64,000 nucleotides of DNA from Orientallactaga sibirica. Taxonomy: Eukaryota; Chordata; Mammalia; Rodentia; Dipodidae. The translations under genes and the position numbers were made by a program. Within the stretch, counting starts at the first letter, position 1, and each line of letters starts with the position of its first letter. Where the stretch lies: positions 16,499,001 to 16,563,000 of the forward strand of contig JAEOAD010000048.1 of NCBI GenBank assembly GCA_036365145.1, written 5' to 3'. The notes under the pieces are model-generated. The model was not told the DNA's origin and ran no database searches. It worked only from the letters and a program-made list of their open reading frames with translations. Shown here one piece after another: positions 43,086 through 54,432 of the stretch.

Positions 43086-44055
43086 TTGCAGCCTCGCTTT
43101 CCTTCTGGCCGCATCAGTGTCCATCTCGGCAGTGCTTTCTTGAAATGAAACATGCAGAAATTAAGTCTAAGCATCACCTTAGGAGCATGTGGCTTGGGGG
43201 AGCCTCTTCCCCAGTCCAGCCCTGTGGTGCCAAGCTCTAGCGTGGCTCAGGTGCACCTTGCTACATTCAATGTCAGCTGGGCCACTGGGAAGTCTATGGA
43301 GTTGGACATGATATGCCTCTTCAGTCTGCTCCTCTGACTCTGTCATTTCTTAAAGATCCTCATAAAACTAATGACAGGATACGGGAAGAAATCACATTAT
43401 ACTTTATAACGGGCTAATTAGGTAAATATGTTAAAAAGTGCTCCCCATAGTGCCATTTCTTGGTGGCACTGTTGAAAATCAGCCCTTGTCTTCAAAGCGT
43501 CAGAACATCAGAGGCAAAGCTGTTGCTTTACGTGGTTAAGCCATACTAATGAAATGACTTAAGTGGAGCACAGGGAACGCTCGGCCTTTCTTATTACTCA
43601 AGTCCTTGGAAGGGATACGCTATATCTACTAAGATGGATGCTTTAGTCCTGTATGATCCTCTGAGCATACAAACAGATGTAAACGTGTTATAAGAGACCC
43701 TTCGGCTCCCCGTATAGTTTATCGTCCCAGATATGATGTTTGTGGGCCAAGTGACAAGCTGTGGGAGCCCTTGTGGTCTCCTCTGACTGACTCTGGATCC
43801 TCACGGGCAACTGATTTTTTTTACGAGCTGAAATTCAAAGTTGGTAGCCCCACTTTCCAGATAGTGCATGGTGCCACTTATTTTTGATGAGATTCAAGCT
43901 GAAACCATAAATAGCCATGTAATTAGCTCCTGGGTGTGAAGAGCATGAAAGGGGAAATGTGAATGAGGGCGAAGGAATATTTGGAACTCATGTGAGGTGC
44001 TGGATAAGCAGACACAGAGATGGATGTCCCCCAGTGGATTCAGTTTTATTAAAGC
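43086..44055. other. Unique sequence
   Basis: About 1 kb repeat-free; includes 'gggctaattaggtaaatatg' at 43410. Nothing coding. Confidence 0.4.
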
Positions 44056-44059
44056 TTCT

Positions 44060-44400
44060 TGGATTTCCAGCTGCCTGGCTGGAGGAGGTGTCACCAGAGG
44101 CGGATCTTAGGGTGCAGCCCTAAGGTGTGTTTGGGGACAAACCTGATTTCCAGATAAAGATATTCAGAGTGCTTGAACTCTGCTTGGGGTTCCTGAAGTG
44201 TGCTTGCTTATGGTGTGGTTGTGTGGACCTGTGAAAGGAGCCAGTTTCTTCTGCCATCGTGGAACTTCCCCTAGACCTGTAAGGTCCAAGTGGATCCCCC
44301 TTCCCATAGCTTGTGCAGTGTTTGGAAGTTCATCGCAGCCACAGGAAGCCGACTGCAACCCCCACTCTGTGATGACTTGGACTGAACCACAAACATTCCC
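44060..44400 (+). mobile_element. MaLR-like LTR, sister of 16403-16890
   Basis: 'tggctggaggaggtgtcacc', 'gcagccctaaggtgtgtttg', 'ggaagttcatcgcagccaca' line up in order with the copy at 16.4 kb. Confidence 0.6.
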
Positions 44401-45190
44401 ATACAAAGGGATTCATGGAAGTTGGGAAGTATGACAGGGGCTGAGGAACCAGGTTTGGAAATGCACCAGACTGTGCAAGTTCGAGACATCCAAGGATAGG
44501 AAATTGTAGTCACTGCCATGGGACCAGCAGCATCCGAGCTCCTGTTTTTTTTTTTTTTTTTTTTTTTTCTTTCTTTCTTTCTTTTTTTTTTTTTCTGGAA
44601 TGGGAAATTAGAGTCCTTTTGAATCTAAATATTTTGGGGAGAAATCTTCAGGCTAGGTGAGTTTGGACCATAGGCCCATTCCCTGGCTGAGATCTTTCAT
44701 TTTCTTCAGTGGGGGGATTTTTTTTTTTTAAGCTCATGGAGACTACAAGGTCAACCAAAGAAAAGTGGGTGCTTTTAGGAGAGTAGAAACATTAGGCAGT
44801 CAAAAATTGATAGAGGACCGGTATTCCTGGTTGAGGACAGAATCCTGGCCTCCAGTGGCCTGGGCATTGAGTGGGGAGGGTGGTCCACGTTGAGGTATAT
44901 TCTATCAAGTTTCAGCCAGCATCCAGCTCAGCCCAAGTGTTCTGACACTGTTCTACATGGTAGGCACTAGTCACATTTGATTATTTAAATTTAATTAAAA
45001 TTAGACAGAGGCTGCTGTCCATCTTGCTGCCCCTTGCAGTGTACTAAATAAACTTTCTTTTCTGACAAAAAAAATTAACTAGTGCAATGCTCATTTTCTC
45101 CATTACAAGTGACTAGATGAATATATGAATATATGAGTATGAAGAATACAGACATTTTCATCTCGTGCTGTTTACTGGTGACACTACAGG
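44401..45190. other. Unique sequence with T-rich tract
   Basis: T-rich run at 44545-44595. Around 45003-45070 'ctaaataaactttcttttct' followed by A's looks like an mRNA-type 3' end, too short to identify. Confidence 0.35.
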
Positions 45191-45211
45191 GTTAGTTTAG
45201 ATTATCCAGGA

Positions 45212-45422
45212 TATTTTTTTTTTTTTTTCTCTTTGTGGTGTTAGAGATTGAAGCCAGGGCTGTGAGAGTGCAGGCAAGTGCTCTACCACTGAACTACATC
45301 CTCAGCACCCTTTTTCATTTTCCATTTTGATTCAGGGTCTTGCTAAGTTGCTGAGGCAGATATTGAACTTGTAATCCTCCTCTTGAATAGCTGAGATCAC
45401 AGGCCTGCAACACCACTCCTAG
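45212..45422 (-). mobile_element. B1-ID dimeric SINE (B1-dID / ID_B1 type)
   Basis: From left: poly-T (reversed tail), reversed ID body ('gtgctctaccactgaactac' at about 45281), then reversed B1-like part ('cagggtcttgctaagttgct' to 'gcaacaccactcctagc'). On its own strand this is B1 first, ID second, A tail, the order of the rodent B1-dID dimers. Confidence 0.7.
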
Positions 45423-45638
45423 CTTGCTTTGTTTTGCTTTTCCTTTTTTTCTTAATCTTCAACACATATAGCATCAACTCCAAGATCATTTTATTGTCTG
45501 GTTAGCTCTGCAAAAACAACAACAACAATGTTGCCAGAGGATCTAAAAAAGGATAAATGGATATTTACACATTTTCCTTTTTGTTTATTTTTGTTGGTGA
45601 GTAATAACGGCATGATAAATGTGGAAATTACAATATAT

Positions 45639-45810
45639 GGGGTGGGGAGATGGCTCAGCCTTAATATTGGAAAGCCTTCTGACTGGGTTCAGTCCCATAC
45701 TACCCATGTAAAGCCGTAGGCACAAAGAAATACATGTGTCTGCAGTGGAAAGAGGCCCTGACATGCATATACATGCACTCTCTCAAAGAAATAAATAAAA
45801 ATTTAAAAAT
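45639..45810 (+). mobile_element. B2-like SINE with internal deletions
   Basis: Head 'ggggtggggagatggctcag', short centre, tail 'ctctctcaaagaaataaataa'. Confidence 0.85.
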
Positions 45811-46200
45811 GTATAGCATGTGCTATGATTACAATTAGAATGTTTTAGCTTTAAACAGGGACTGAAGTAGAATACAAAAATTATAATGAGTTCATTGGTT
45901 TGGGGAGATAATAGAGCTATTATTAGGTCTGAAAAACACTTTTGCTTAAGAAGAGTTGTTTACTTTGGTTGAAATGAGGTTTTGAGGGTTATTTGTAGAT
46001 AACAATTATATCCAGATTCACTTTTTAGGGTCACAATTTGCAGGAGCTCATGAGCTCAGCTGTTTTCTAACTCTTTCTCAGGGTCCAAGGTAGGGCAGAG
46101 ATGTGTCATTAGGGCACTTGTGGGAACCAAGCAATATACACATTTCAAAGAAGTTATTTTCATTTTAAGTGCAAGGAAAACAAAGCTGGGTATGATTAAT
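45811..46200. other. Unique AT-rich sequence
   Basis: Nothing recognised. Confidence 0.4.
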
Positions 46201-46234
46201 CATCTACTCGCTTTAAAAATTATTCATTATTATT

Positions 46235-46454
46235 TATTTTTAAGCTTTAAAAATTATTTATTATTTACTTTCAGAGACAGAGGGAGAGAAGAGAGAGAGA
46301 GAGAGAGAGAATGGGCACATCAGGGCCTCTTGCCACTGCAAATAGACTTCAGATGCATGCTCCACTTTGTACCTCTGGCTTTGTGTGGGTACTGGCAATC
46401 AAACGCAGACATGCAAGCAGGTGCCTTTAACCACTGAGCAGTCTCTCCAGCCCA
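46235..46454 (-). mobile_element. B2-like SINE
   Basis: Minus-strand copy, head 'gagcagtctctccagccc'. 'gctttaaaaattatt' occurs twice near the tail (46210, 46244), probably part of its duplicated target. Confidence 0.9.
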
Positions 46455-47205
46455 AATGGTATGCTCTCTAAAGTCACAAGTTAGTGAGGAGAAAGGCTGG
46501 AGTTTCCCTCCACATCAGGCTTCTGATTCAGTGTTGACTCCCAGGACCCTATTTTCACGGTAACTAGAATTCCCTGTGAGGTTACTGGTCCTTTCGTCCC
46601 CTTTTCAAGTGGATTGGATCACACTATGGGGGTGGCTGTGAGGGCAAGATGGCAGAAAACAAAAGCCAGACTTGCAGGGTGGGAGTGAAGTGCCAGCCTG
46701 GCAGGTCACTGATCACAGGTGCTGATCTGGAAGGCTGTGGGCTCCAGGGTTTGGAGTGGATTCCGGTACGTGTGGGATAATACCCTTGGGAATATCTTCC
46801 AAGGTTGTTTCAAGGACATGAAAGCCTGTATAAGGATGAAGCCATTAGATACAAATGTCAAGCATGTTTACTGTAAGAGCGGGGGATGGAGGGTCAGGCA
46901 CATGTACATGCCTGTCATACTCGCTCTCAGGAGGCTGAGACAGGAGGAGACAGGAGGGGGTCTGTTGGCCTTCATATGTAGTGAGATTCTGTCCCAACAT
47001 CCATATCTCAACACTCATCTCTTATTGCTGGAGAAGTGCAAAATGTTACAGTGAGGTGACTGAGAAATGGCATGGTGTGGACAATAGCTTAATTTGCTCA
47101 GTTGTTCAATGATATGTTTGCTACGATTCTGTAGATCTGGTCCTCTTGGCCCACATCTTGGTATGTTGTTGCAAAGCCTAACCCATCCATAAGAAGTCAC
47201 ATGGG
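46455..47205. other. Mostly unique, with an old B1-like piece at 46890-47005
   Basis: 'gcacatgtacatgcctgtca', 'ctcaggaggctgagacagg' suggest an ancient B1 relative; the rest is unassigned. Confidence 0.4.
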
Positions 47206-47447
47206 TGTGGTGGTGGTTGGAATCAAACGTCCCCTATAAGCTCATGTATTCTGAATGCTTCGTCTCCATTTGGTAGCAGTTTGGGACGTGGAGCCTTGCT
47301 GGAGGAGGTGTGTTGTTGGAGGGGGGTTTATGGGTGTTATAGCCAGCTTCCCCTTGCCAGATCTTGGCACACTCTGCTGCTGCTGTTGTCCAGTTGATGT
47401 TGGCCAGCAGGTAATGTCCAGCCTCTGCTTTTTTCGCTTTTTTCTTT

Positions 47448-47486
<39 letters not shown>

Positions 47487-47530
47487 CATCACGGAGCTTC
47501 CCATCCAGATTATAAGCCACAATAAGATTA
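47206..47530 (+). mobile_element. MaLR-like LTR interrupted by poly-T
   Basis: Same LTR type as 32553-32902 but on the plus strand: 'tgtggtggtggttggaatca', 'ttatgggtgttatagccagc', 'ttgttgtccagttgatgttg' type blocks, then a T run of about 38 (47446-47484), then 'gccatcacggagcttcccat'. Confidence 0.7.
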
Positions 47531-47579
47531 ACCGGGTGTAGGCTTCAGGAGAGAAAGGTGTTTTCAAAAGCCTTCAGAA

Positions 47580-47760
47580 AAACTGAAAAGTTAACCATTT
47601 TTTTTCATATTGAGCCTAAAGCTCCATGGCATTATATTGGCACAGGCGTGCAAGTGTCACTGCCATCTACCTCAAGAATGTCTTCATTATCTCAAATGGA
47701 AAGCCTGTGCCCATCAAACAATAAATTTCCAGTCCTCTTCCCTCACCCCAGCAATCTGTA
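47580..47760 (-). mobile_element. Old L1 3' region fragment
   Basis: 'gcaagtgtcactgccatcta', 'gcccatcaaacaataaattt' resemble the reversed 3' region of old mammalian L1s. Continues at 48012 after a SINE. Confidence 0.5.
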
Positions 47761-47769
47761 TTCTTTTTT

Positions 47770-47815
47770 CCTTTTTTTTTAAACAAAAAATTATTTATTT
47801 GTTTTCAAGGAGATA

Positions 47816-47864
<49 letters not shown>

Positions 47865-48011
47865 GGCACACCAGGGCCTCCAGCCACTGCAAACAATCTC
47901 CAGATACATGCATCACTTTGTGCATCTGGCTTACGTGGGTCCTGGGGAATAGAACCTGGGTTGTTAGGCATTTGCAGGCAAGTACCTTAACCACTGAGCA
48001 ATCTCTCTAGC
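47770..48011 (-). mobile_element. B2-like SINE with long (GA)n
   Basis: (GA)n of about 45 bp (47817-47860). Head 'gagcaatctctctagc'. Confidence 0.92.
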
Positions 48012-48195
48012 AGTCTTCAACTTTCTGTGTCTGTGACTCTGATGACTTGCTGTATCTCACACGAACAGATGACACAATATTTGTCTTTTTAATGTCTGAG
48101 TTACTTCACTTGACGTAACGTCTTCAAGGTTCACCTATGCTATAGCATTGCAAAAATTCCATTCCTGTTTTTAAACTTTCAACATAGAATTATTA
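48012..48195 (-). mobile_element. Old L1 3' region fragment, continued
   Basis: 'gagttacttcacttgacgta', 'gtcttcaaggttcacctatg', 'ctatagcattgcaaaaattc' follow the reversed old-L1 3' region. The SINE at 47770 split it. Confidence 0.6.
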
Positions 48196-48207
48196 TCATT
48201 ATTTTTA

Positions 48208-48400
48208 AAATATTTAATTAATTAATTTATTTGAGAGAGAGAGAGAGAGAGAAAGAGGCAGATAGAGAGAAAGAGAGAATGGGCATGCCAGGGCCTCTAG
48301 CCACTGCAAACCAACTCCAGATGTATGTACCCCTTGTGCATCTGGCTTATTTGGGTCCTGGGGGAATCGAACCTTACCGGCTTAGCCATTTCCCCAGCCC
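48208..48400 (-). mobile_element. B2-like SINE, shortened near head
   Basis: Lacks the 'ggtccttaggctttgcaggcaagcgccttaac' part. Head reads 'agccatttccccagccc'. Confidence 0.9.
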
Positions 48401-48416
48401 AGCATTATTATTTTTA

Positions 48417-48691
48417 CTTTTTGAATTTTTTTAATTATTATTTTATTTATTTTTTGGAGAGAGACACAGAGAGAGATAGACAGAGAGGGAGAGGGAGACA
48501 GAGATGGGCACACCAGCAGTCTCTCAGATGCTGAGAACGAAATCCAGATGTGTGCACCCCCTTGTGGTCATGTGCAGCATTGCGCCCTTGCGTCACTTTG
48601 CATCTGGCTAAATGTGGGACCTGGAGATTGGAACCAGCGTTCTTAGGCTTAGCAGGCAGGCGCCTTAACCACTAAGCCATTTCCCCAGCCC
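48417..48691 (-). mobile_element. B2-like SINE, long variant
   Basis: Flanked by AGCATTATTATTTTT at 48402-48416 and 48692-48706. Its head also reads 'agccatttccccagccc', identical to its left neighbour. Confidence 0.93.
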
Positions 48692-48720
48692 AGCATTATT
48701 ATTTTTGAAAGTACTTTTTT

Positions 48721-48939
48721 AAAAAAATTAATTATTTATTTATTTGCAAGCAGAGAGGGAGAGATAGAAGAGAGACAGACAGAGAAAGAATGGGCATGCC
48801 AGGGCCTTTAGCCACTGCAAACGAACTCCAGATGCATGTGCCCCTTGTGCATCTGGCTTACATGGGTCCTGGAGAATCAAACCGGGATCCTTTGGCTTCA
48901 CAGGCAAACGCCTTAACCACTAAGCCATTTCTCCAGCCC
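48721..48939 (-). mobile_element. B2-like SINE
   Basis: Third SINE in a row; TGAAAGTACTTTTT at 48706-48719 and 48940-48953 is a perfect target-site duplication. Confidence 0.95.
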
Positions 48940-48953
48940 TGAAAGTACTTTTT

Positions 48954-50230
48954 ATTGAGATTTTTAATACATGCACAAACTATAATTTGATTGTGTTCCA
49001 TTCTATCACTTCCTTTTGTCCTTCCTCACCCACCCTTATTCGGTTGAGCACCCTCCTCTTTCGAAGTCGTTTGTCTTCAGTCTTGATGTCGCATTCTTTT
49101 TGTTCTCCTTGGTCCTCTGCGTCAAAATGCTGACGAGCACAGAACTGTGCAGTCTTGCGGCAGTAATGACAACCGCTGGGAGGTCACAAACGCACCAGTC
49201 AGATGACAGTGCCCCAAAGTACTACTTCCTACCTGTGGTTTTTACATTCTTTCTGCCCCCCTCATCTGCAATGTCCCCTGAGCCTTGGAGGGCATGGATG
49301 AGATAGCCCACCTCAGTGTTGGACTCTCAACACTCTTATTTTGAGCTTTTGGCGTCTTCTCAGAGTGTACAGACACTTCCACCGTGAAGTTTCTCTGGCC
49401 AGTACTGAGACAAGCACTAATATTCTTTCTCCCACCTCCTCTGCAATGTTTTCTGGACCCAAATGGCTGTGGTAGAGGCGCTCATCCAGGGCTAAGCACT
49501 GGGCTTTCTCTTCTTATTGTCGCCTTGCTGGGTATTGGGTATTCCAAGTATTTACTGCCACCTATAAACACAAGTGTCTCTAACCGCAAGTGAGAAAGGC
49601 ATGAATCAATGGGCATAAACATATACATTTACAAGACAGTACATCCGTTTAGCCAAAGAACAGTGAGATTGTCCCTCTAAGACCTATTTTCTTCCAAGCC
49701 TGAAATGTGCAGAGTTTTTGACTTGGTTTTTCAGCACCAGGCATGAATTCCCTCCCACTGAGCAGGCCCCGAATCCAATCAGAGAGCAGTTGGTTACCGA
49801 CATGGCTTATGTGCCACTATTGTACCTGGCTTGTTGATTTGTGCCTTCCAGGATCCACTGTTTGTTAAGACAGCTGATGATTCCTCCCCACCCCCACAGT
49901 CTATCAAACACTCTCCAGCCCTGTGACAGCTAGTCAACAAGGAGGTGGCTCCCAGCCTAGTTCCAGCTTGATTTCTCAGGATCCTGCAACGGCAGCATGG
50001 GGCATCTTTAGCAATATGTTTTTTTTTTTTTTCCCCATTTAGTTGAAGTGTGTAGTGAAGGGCATTGGCAATGGCCTGTACTGTTTCAGGGGCCTCATGA
50101 GCCTCCGTGACCAGTATTTCACTGAGGGAGCGATCCATCCCTGTCTCCGGGGTTCACCTGCAATCACCTAAGGCTTCAAAGTAAGGCTTTTCCCACTCCG
50201 TCAAGGTACTTATGTGCTCCTCCCTCTCAT
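48954..50230 (-). mobile_element. L1 3' UTR region
   Basis: 'ttattgagatttttaataca' tail side, then blocks I recognise from rodent L1 3' UTRs in reverse ('ccaatcagagagcagttggt', 'tgtgccactattgtacctgg'). A homologous stretch in the plus orientation lies at 54433-55800 ('attgctaaagatgcc' shared). No intact ORF2. Confidence 0.7.
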
Positions 50231-50241
50231 TTATATTTTTA

Positions 50242-50451
50242 AAGTTTATTTTTATTTTTATTTATTTATTTGCAAAAAGAGAGAGAGAAAGAGAAAGAAC
50301 ATGGGCACTCCAGGGCCTCTAGCCTCCTCAAACAATCTCCAGATGCATGCACCACTTTGTGCATCTGGATTTACATGGGTACTAGAGGATCAAACCCAGG
50401 TCATTAGGCTTTGCAGGCAAACACCTAGCCATTGAGCAATCTCTCAAGCCC
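50242..50451 (-). mobile_element. B2-like SINE
   Basis: 'gcaaaaagagag' near tail; flanks CTCATTTATATTTTTAA and CTCACATATTTTTAATT are similar. Inserted in the L1. Confidence 0.9.
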
Positions 50452-50837
50452 TCACATATTTTTAATTAACTACTGAAGAAGTAGATTTCTATGTGACTTA
50501 TTCAGAACATCTTTAGCTTCATGTATTGTTCCCCTTCCTCTCTTTTCCTCCCTTCTTTTCTCCTGCCCTTCACCTAGGTCTTTCCACTCATAATATTCTT
50601 TCCCCTGCTTGCTTGCCTTATTAACACCTTTCCTGGCTATTCCCCACTTCTCCCTCCAAGCACAATTCTACTTTCAAAGCCTCTGCTCTGGACTTTTACC
50701 ATATCTTACAAACTAATCCCAAATATTCAGAGCCAGGATCCACATATGAGAGAGAATATGAGGCTTTTGTTTCTTTGAGCCTCTGAGTTACCTTGATATA
50801 ACTTTTTTCCATATCCATGCATTTTCCTGTAAATTTT

Positions 50838-51134
50838 TTTAAATATTTTTTTATTATTTTATTTTTTTGGAGAGAGACACAGAGAGAGACAGAGAGAGAG
50901 AGAGAAAGAGAGGGAGAGAGGAAGACAGAGATGGGCGCGCCAGCAGTGTCTCAGCTGCTGAGAACGAAATCCAGATACGTGTGCCCCCTTGTGGTCAAGT
51001 GCGGCATTGCGCCCTTGTGTCACTTTGCATCTGGCTAAACGTGGGACCTGGAGATTGGAACCGCTGGAGATTGGAACCAGCTTTCTTAGGCTTAGGAGGC
51101 AGGCGCCTTAACCCCTAAGCCATCTCTCCAGCCC
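50838..51134 (-). mobile_element. B2-like SINE, long variant, with internal duplication
   Basis: Flanked by TTCCTGTAAATTTT (50824) and TTCCTGTGAATTTT (51135). A block 'ctggagattggaacc' is present twice in tandem (51046-51079). Confidence 0.95.
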
Positions 51135-51479
51135 TTCCTGTGAATTTTATAATTTCATTTTCCTTTACAGCTGAAAAACAACTCCTTTGTGTATATGTAC
51201 CACATCTTCATTATCCATTCATCAGTTGATGGGCATCTGGGCTGATTTCTTCCATTGCCTAGCTATTGTGAAGAGAGCAGCAACAAACATGACTGAGCAA
51301 CTATCTTTATAGTAAATTACAGAGTCCCTAGGGTATATGTCCAAGAGTCATATGGTAGATCTATTTTTAGATTTTTGAGAAACCCTCATACCGAGTTCCA
51401 CAGTGGCTATACAAGTTAATACTCCCACCACCAACAGTGAATAAGGGTTCCCTGATCCTCACATCATTTGATTGATTTA

Positions 51480-51632
51480 TTTATTTTGTTTTTTTTTCAA
51501 GATAGGGTGTCACTCTATCCCAGGCTGACCTAGAGTTCACTCTATATTCTCAGGTTGGCCTCAAACTCATGGTGATCCTCCTACATCTGCCTCCTGAGTG
51601 CTGGGATTAAAGGCATGCACCACCATGCCTCG
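51480..51632 (-). mobile_element. B1 SINE in the L1
   Basis: Minus-strand B1; ATCATTTGATT at 51463-51473 and 51636-51646. Confidence 0.95.
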
Positions 51633-52449
51633 TTTATCATTTGATTTTTTTGATGATAGCCCTTCTGACCAAGGTAAGATGGAAGCTCAAAGATGTTTTA
51701 ATTTTCATTTCCCTAATGGATAAAGATTCTGAACATTTTAAGAACATTTTTTGAGGTTGTGTATTTCTTCTTCTGAGAACTCTCTATTTAGTTCCATAGC
51801 CTATTTTTTGATTGGATTGTTTGATTTTTTTTTTAATTGCTTAGTTTTATGAGCTCTTTGTATATTTTAGATATCAACCCTCTGTCAGATGTAGCTGGTG
51901 AAGATTTTCACCCATTCTGTAGGTTGTCTGTTGACTTGACTGGTGGTCTGTTTAGCTATATGATAGCATTTTAGTTTCTCAAGATCTTGTTTATTGATTG
52001 TCTTGTCCCCTGGGCTACTCGCATGCTCATCAGAAAGTTCTTCCTTATGCTAAATCATGAGGTGTTCTCCCGACTTCTTCCTACACTCATTTCAGAGTTT
52101 CAGCTCTTACATTAAAGTCCTTGATCCCCCTGGAGTTGATTTTTGTCCAAAGGTCTACATTCATTCTCTACGTGTAGACATCTAGTTTCCCAGCACATTT
52201 TTGAAAATGCCACTTTTTCCCCAATGTGTGTGTTTTTGACCTCTTTGTCAAAAATCAGGTGGCTATGTGAACTTATACCTGGATTTTTATTCCATTCATC
52301 TATGTGCCTGTCTTTTTGTGCCAATACCATACATACTGTTCTTACCACTATGAATCTATGGTATAGGTTGGAGTTGGGTATGGAGTTGCCACAAGTAGTT
52401 TTTTTTTTTTTTCCTGAGGAAATTTTTCCATATCTGAGGACTTTTGTGC

Positions 52450-52670
52450 TTCCATATGATTTTTTTTTTTAATTTGAGAGAGAGAGGGGGGTGGGAGGGA
52501 GAGGAATAGGCAGAGAGAGAATGAGTGCACCAGGGCTTCTCAGACTCTGTCAACGAACTCCAGAGGCGTGCACCCCCTTGTACACATGTGTGGCATTGCT
52601 TGCTTGCATCACTTTTTGTGACTGGTTAAACTTGGGACCTGGAGATTGAAACGGGTGTTCTTAGTCTCCG
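52450..52670 (-). mobile_element. B2-like SINE, long variant, 5' truncated
   Basis: Ends abruptly at 'gtgttcttagtctcc' without the head third. Confidence 0.88.
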
Positions 52671-52999
52671 TTAAAATTTTTTGAGTTTGGTTTGGTATGT
52701 GTCAAGTTAAAATCATAGATATGCCAGCTTTGTTCATTTGAAAATGCTTTTAAAAATTGGGCGGACATTAAGATTAGTTTAGTCGTTTTTGTTTGTTTTG
52801 AAACAGGGTTTCGTTCAGTAGCCAGCCTAGCCTAAATCTCACTATATGTCCTAGGCAGACCTTAGAATCACTATGCAGCCCAGGCTGGTCTAGAACTTGG
52901 GATCCTTTTAACTCTCTCTCCTGAGCACTGGGATCTTGTGCTTTATTTATTTATTATTTAAATTTTCTATATAGTCAGAGAATTTGAGCTTGAGAGGTC
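52671..52999. other. L1 remnant and old B1-like fragment
   Basis: 52675-52780 probably continues the minus L1. 52788-52935 reads like an old minus-strand B1 relative ('gaaacagggtttcgttcagt' to 'ctgagcactgggatc'). Confidence 0.45.
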
Positions 53000-53790
53000 C
53001 TGGTAACTGTTCATATATTTTGAAGAACAGAAACAAACAATGTTCTGACAACTTCAGAGGGAAGAGGAGCCAGGGTTTCTGGGAGCCAGTTTTAGCTCAG
53101 TACATAAAAATATACGCAAAGGACACTATCTCTTGCAACAGAGATACTTGCATATCCACGGCCATTGTTGCTCTATTTACAATAACAAGCAAATGGAATC
53201 ATCCTTGATGCCTATTATCTGATGAATGGATAATAAAAATGTGGTACATATACATAATGCAACTTTATTCAGCCATAAAGAAAGATTAAATTATGAAATT
53301 TGCAGAAAATGGATGCGTCTGGAAAATTCTATTAAGGAAAGTAACTCGGGCTCAGAAAAACAAACACTACATGTTCTCTCTCATATGTGGATCCTAGCTT
53401 CTAACTGTTCTACATGTGCAGTTATGTGGGAGTGAGTATATAAAAATCCAGGAAACTAGAAAGACTCATGAGAGGGGGAAGTATTTTCCAAGAAGTGTGC
53501 AGAGAGTAGAATGTATGTGATATGAGAGTGGGGGGGAAATAAAAGGTTGAAGATGTGAGGGTATGAGGTAATGGAGAGAGGAGGAGGAGCAAACAAAATT
53601 AACCACATATGAAAAAGCCACACAGAGATCTGATATTTGATAAGCCAATAGAAATACGAAATTTTAAAAACTGGAGGTACTCTGTGTAGGTGGATAGAGC
53701 TGCTCCCAGAAGACATAGGTTACTAAATGAATACCAGTGTCAAGGGTCTGATACCTCCTCTTGAGTTGTCTTTGTGTTAGTTGATTTCTC
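53000..53790 (+). mobile_element. Old L1, 3' part (plus strand)
   Basis: Plus-orientation L1 landmarks: 'tctgatgaatggataataaa', 'aatgtggtacatatacataa', 'cattcagccataaag' type block, 'gttctctctcatatgtggat'. It mirrors the minus L1 on the left; 53225-53400 is the reverse complement counterpart of about 50720-51230. Confidence 0.8.
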
Positions 53791-53812
53791 ATTGTTGTGA
53801 AGAAAATAAGAC

Positions 53813-54432
53813 TGTGCATTAGTTACTTTCTCATTGGTGTGAATAAAATACCTGACCAGAAGCCAACTTAAAGAGGGAGGGAAAGGCTTATTTTTGGCTT
53901 AGAGTTCCGAGGGGAAGTTGGCAGGAGCAGGCTCGGAGCTGGTCACATTGTGTTTATTATATTCAGGAAGCAGAGGACAAATAGAAGGAAGGGCTGAGCT
54001 ATCATACCTCAAGGTAGTTCTTAGTGACCCAGTTCCACCAGCAAGGCCTTACTACATTTTCACAACCTTCCTAAATAGTGGCACCAGCTAGGGACCAAGG
54101 ACTCACATGAGCCTATGAGGGATTTTTTTTTAAATTTTAATTTTAATTTATTTTTGGAGAGAAACATAGAGAGAGACAGACAGAGAGGGAGAGGGAGACA
54201 GATAGAGAATGGGCGCGCCAGCAGTCTCTCAGCTGCTGAGAACGAAATCCAGATGCGTGTGCCCCCTTGTGGGCAAGTGTGGCATTGCACCCTTGCGTCA
54301 CTTTGCATCTGGCTAAACGTGGGACCTGGAGATTGGAACTGGGTTCTTAGGCTTAGCAGGCAGGCGCCTTAACCACTAAGCCATTTCTCCAGCCCATGAG
54401 GGATGTTTTACATTCATTCAAATCCCAATAGT
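53813..54432 (-). mobile_element. MaLR-like LTR split by a SINE
   Basis: 'gttactttctcattggtgtg', 'aataaaatacctgaccagaa', 'ggcttatttttggcttagag' and, beyond the SINE, 'gttttacattcattcaaatc'. A degenerate direct repeat of its end lies just left (53772-53812). Inserted in the plus-strand L1. Confidence 0.65.
54124..54395 (-). mobile_element. B2-like SINE, long variant
   Basis: Flanked by ATGAGGGAT at 54115-54123 and 54396-54404. Nested in the MaLR LTR, which is nested in the L1. Confidence 0.95.

Larger units (their letters stand above)
50452..52440 (-). mobile_element. Old L1, 3' part (minus strand), continued
   Basis: Reverse-orientation L1 landmarks in order: 'ggatccacatatgagagaga', 'tgtatatgtaccacatcttc', 'attcatcagttgatgggcat', 'tttgtatattttagatatca', 'cattctgtaggttgtctgtt', 'ccagcacatttttgaaaatg'. 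Split by a SINE (50838-51134) and a B1 (51480-51632). 5' truncated, non-coding. Confidence 0.8.
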
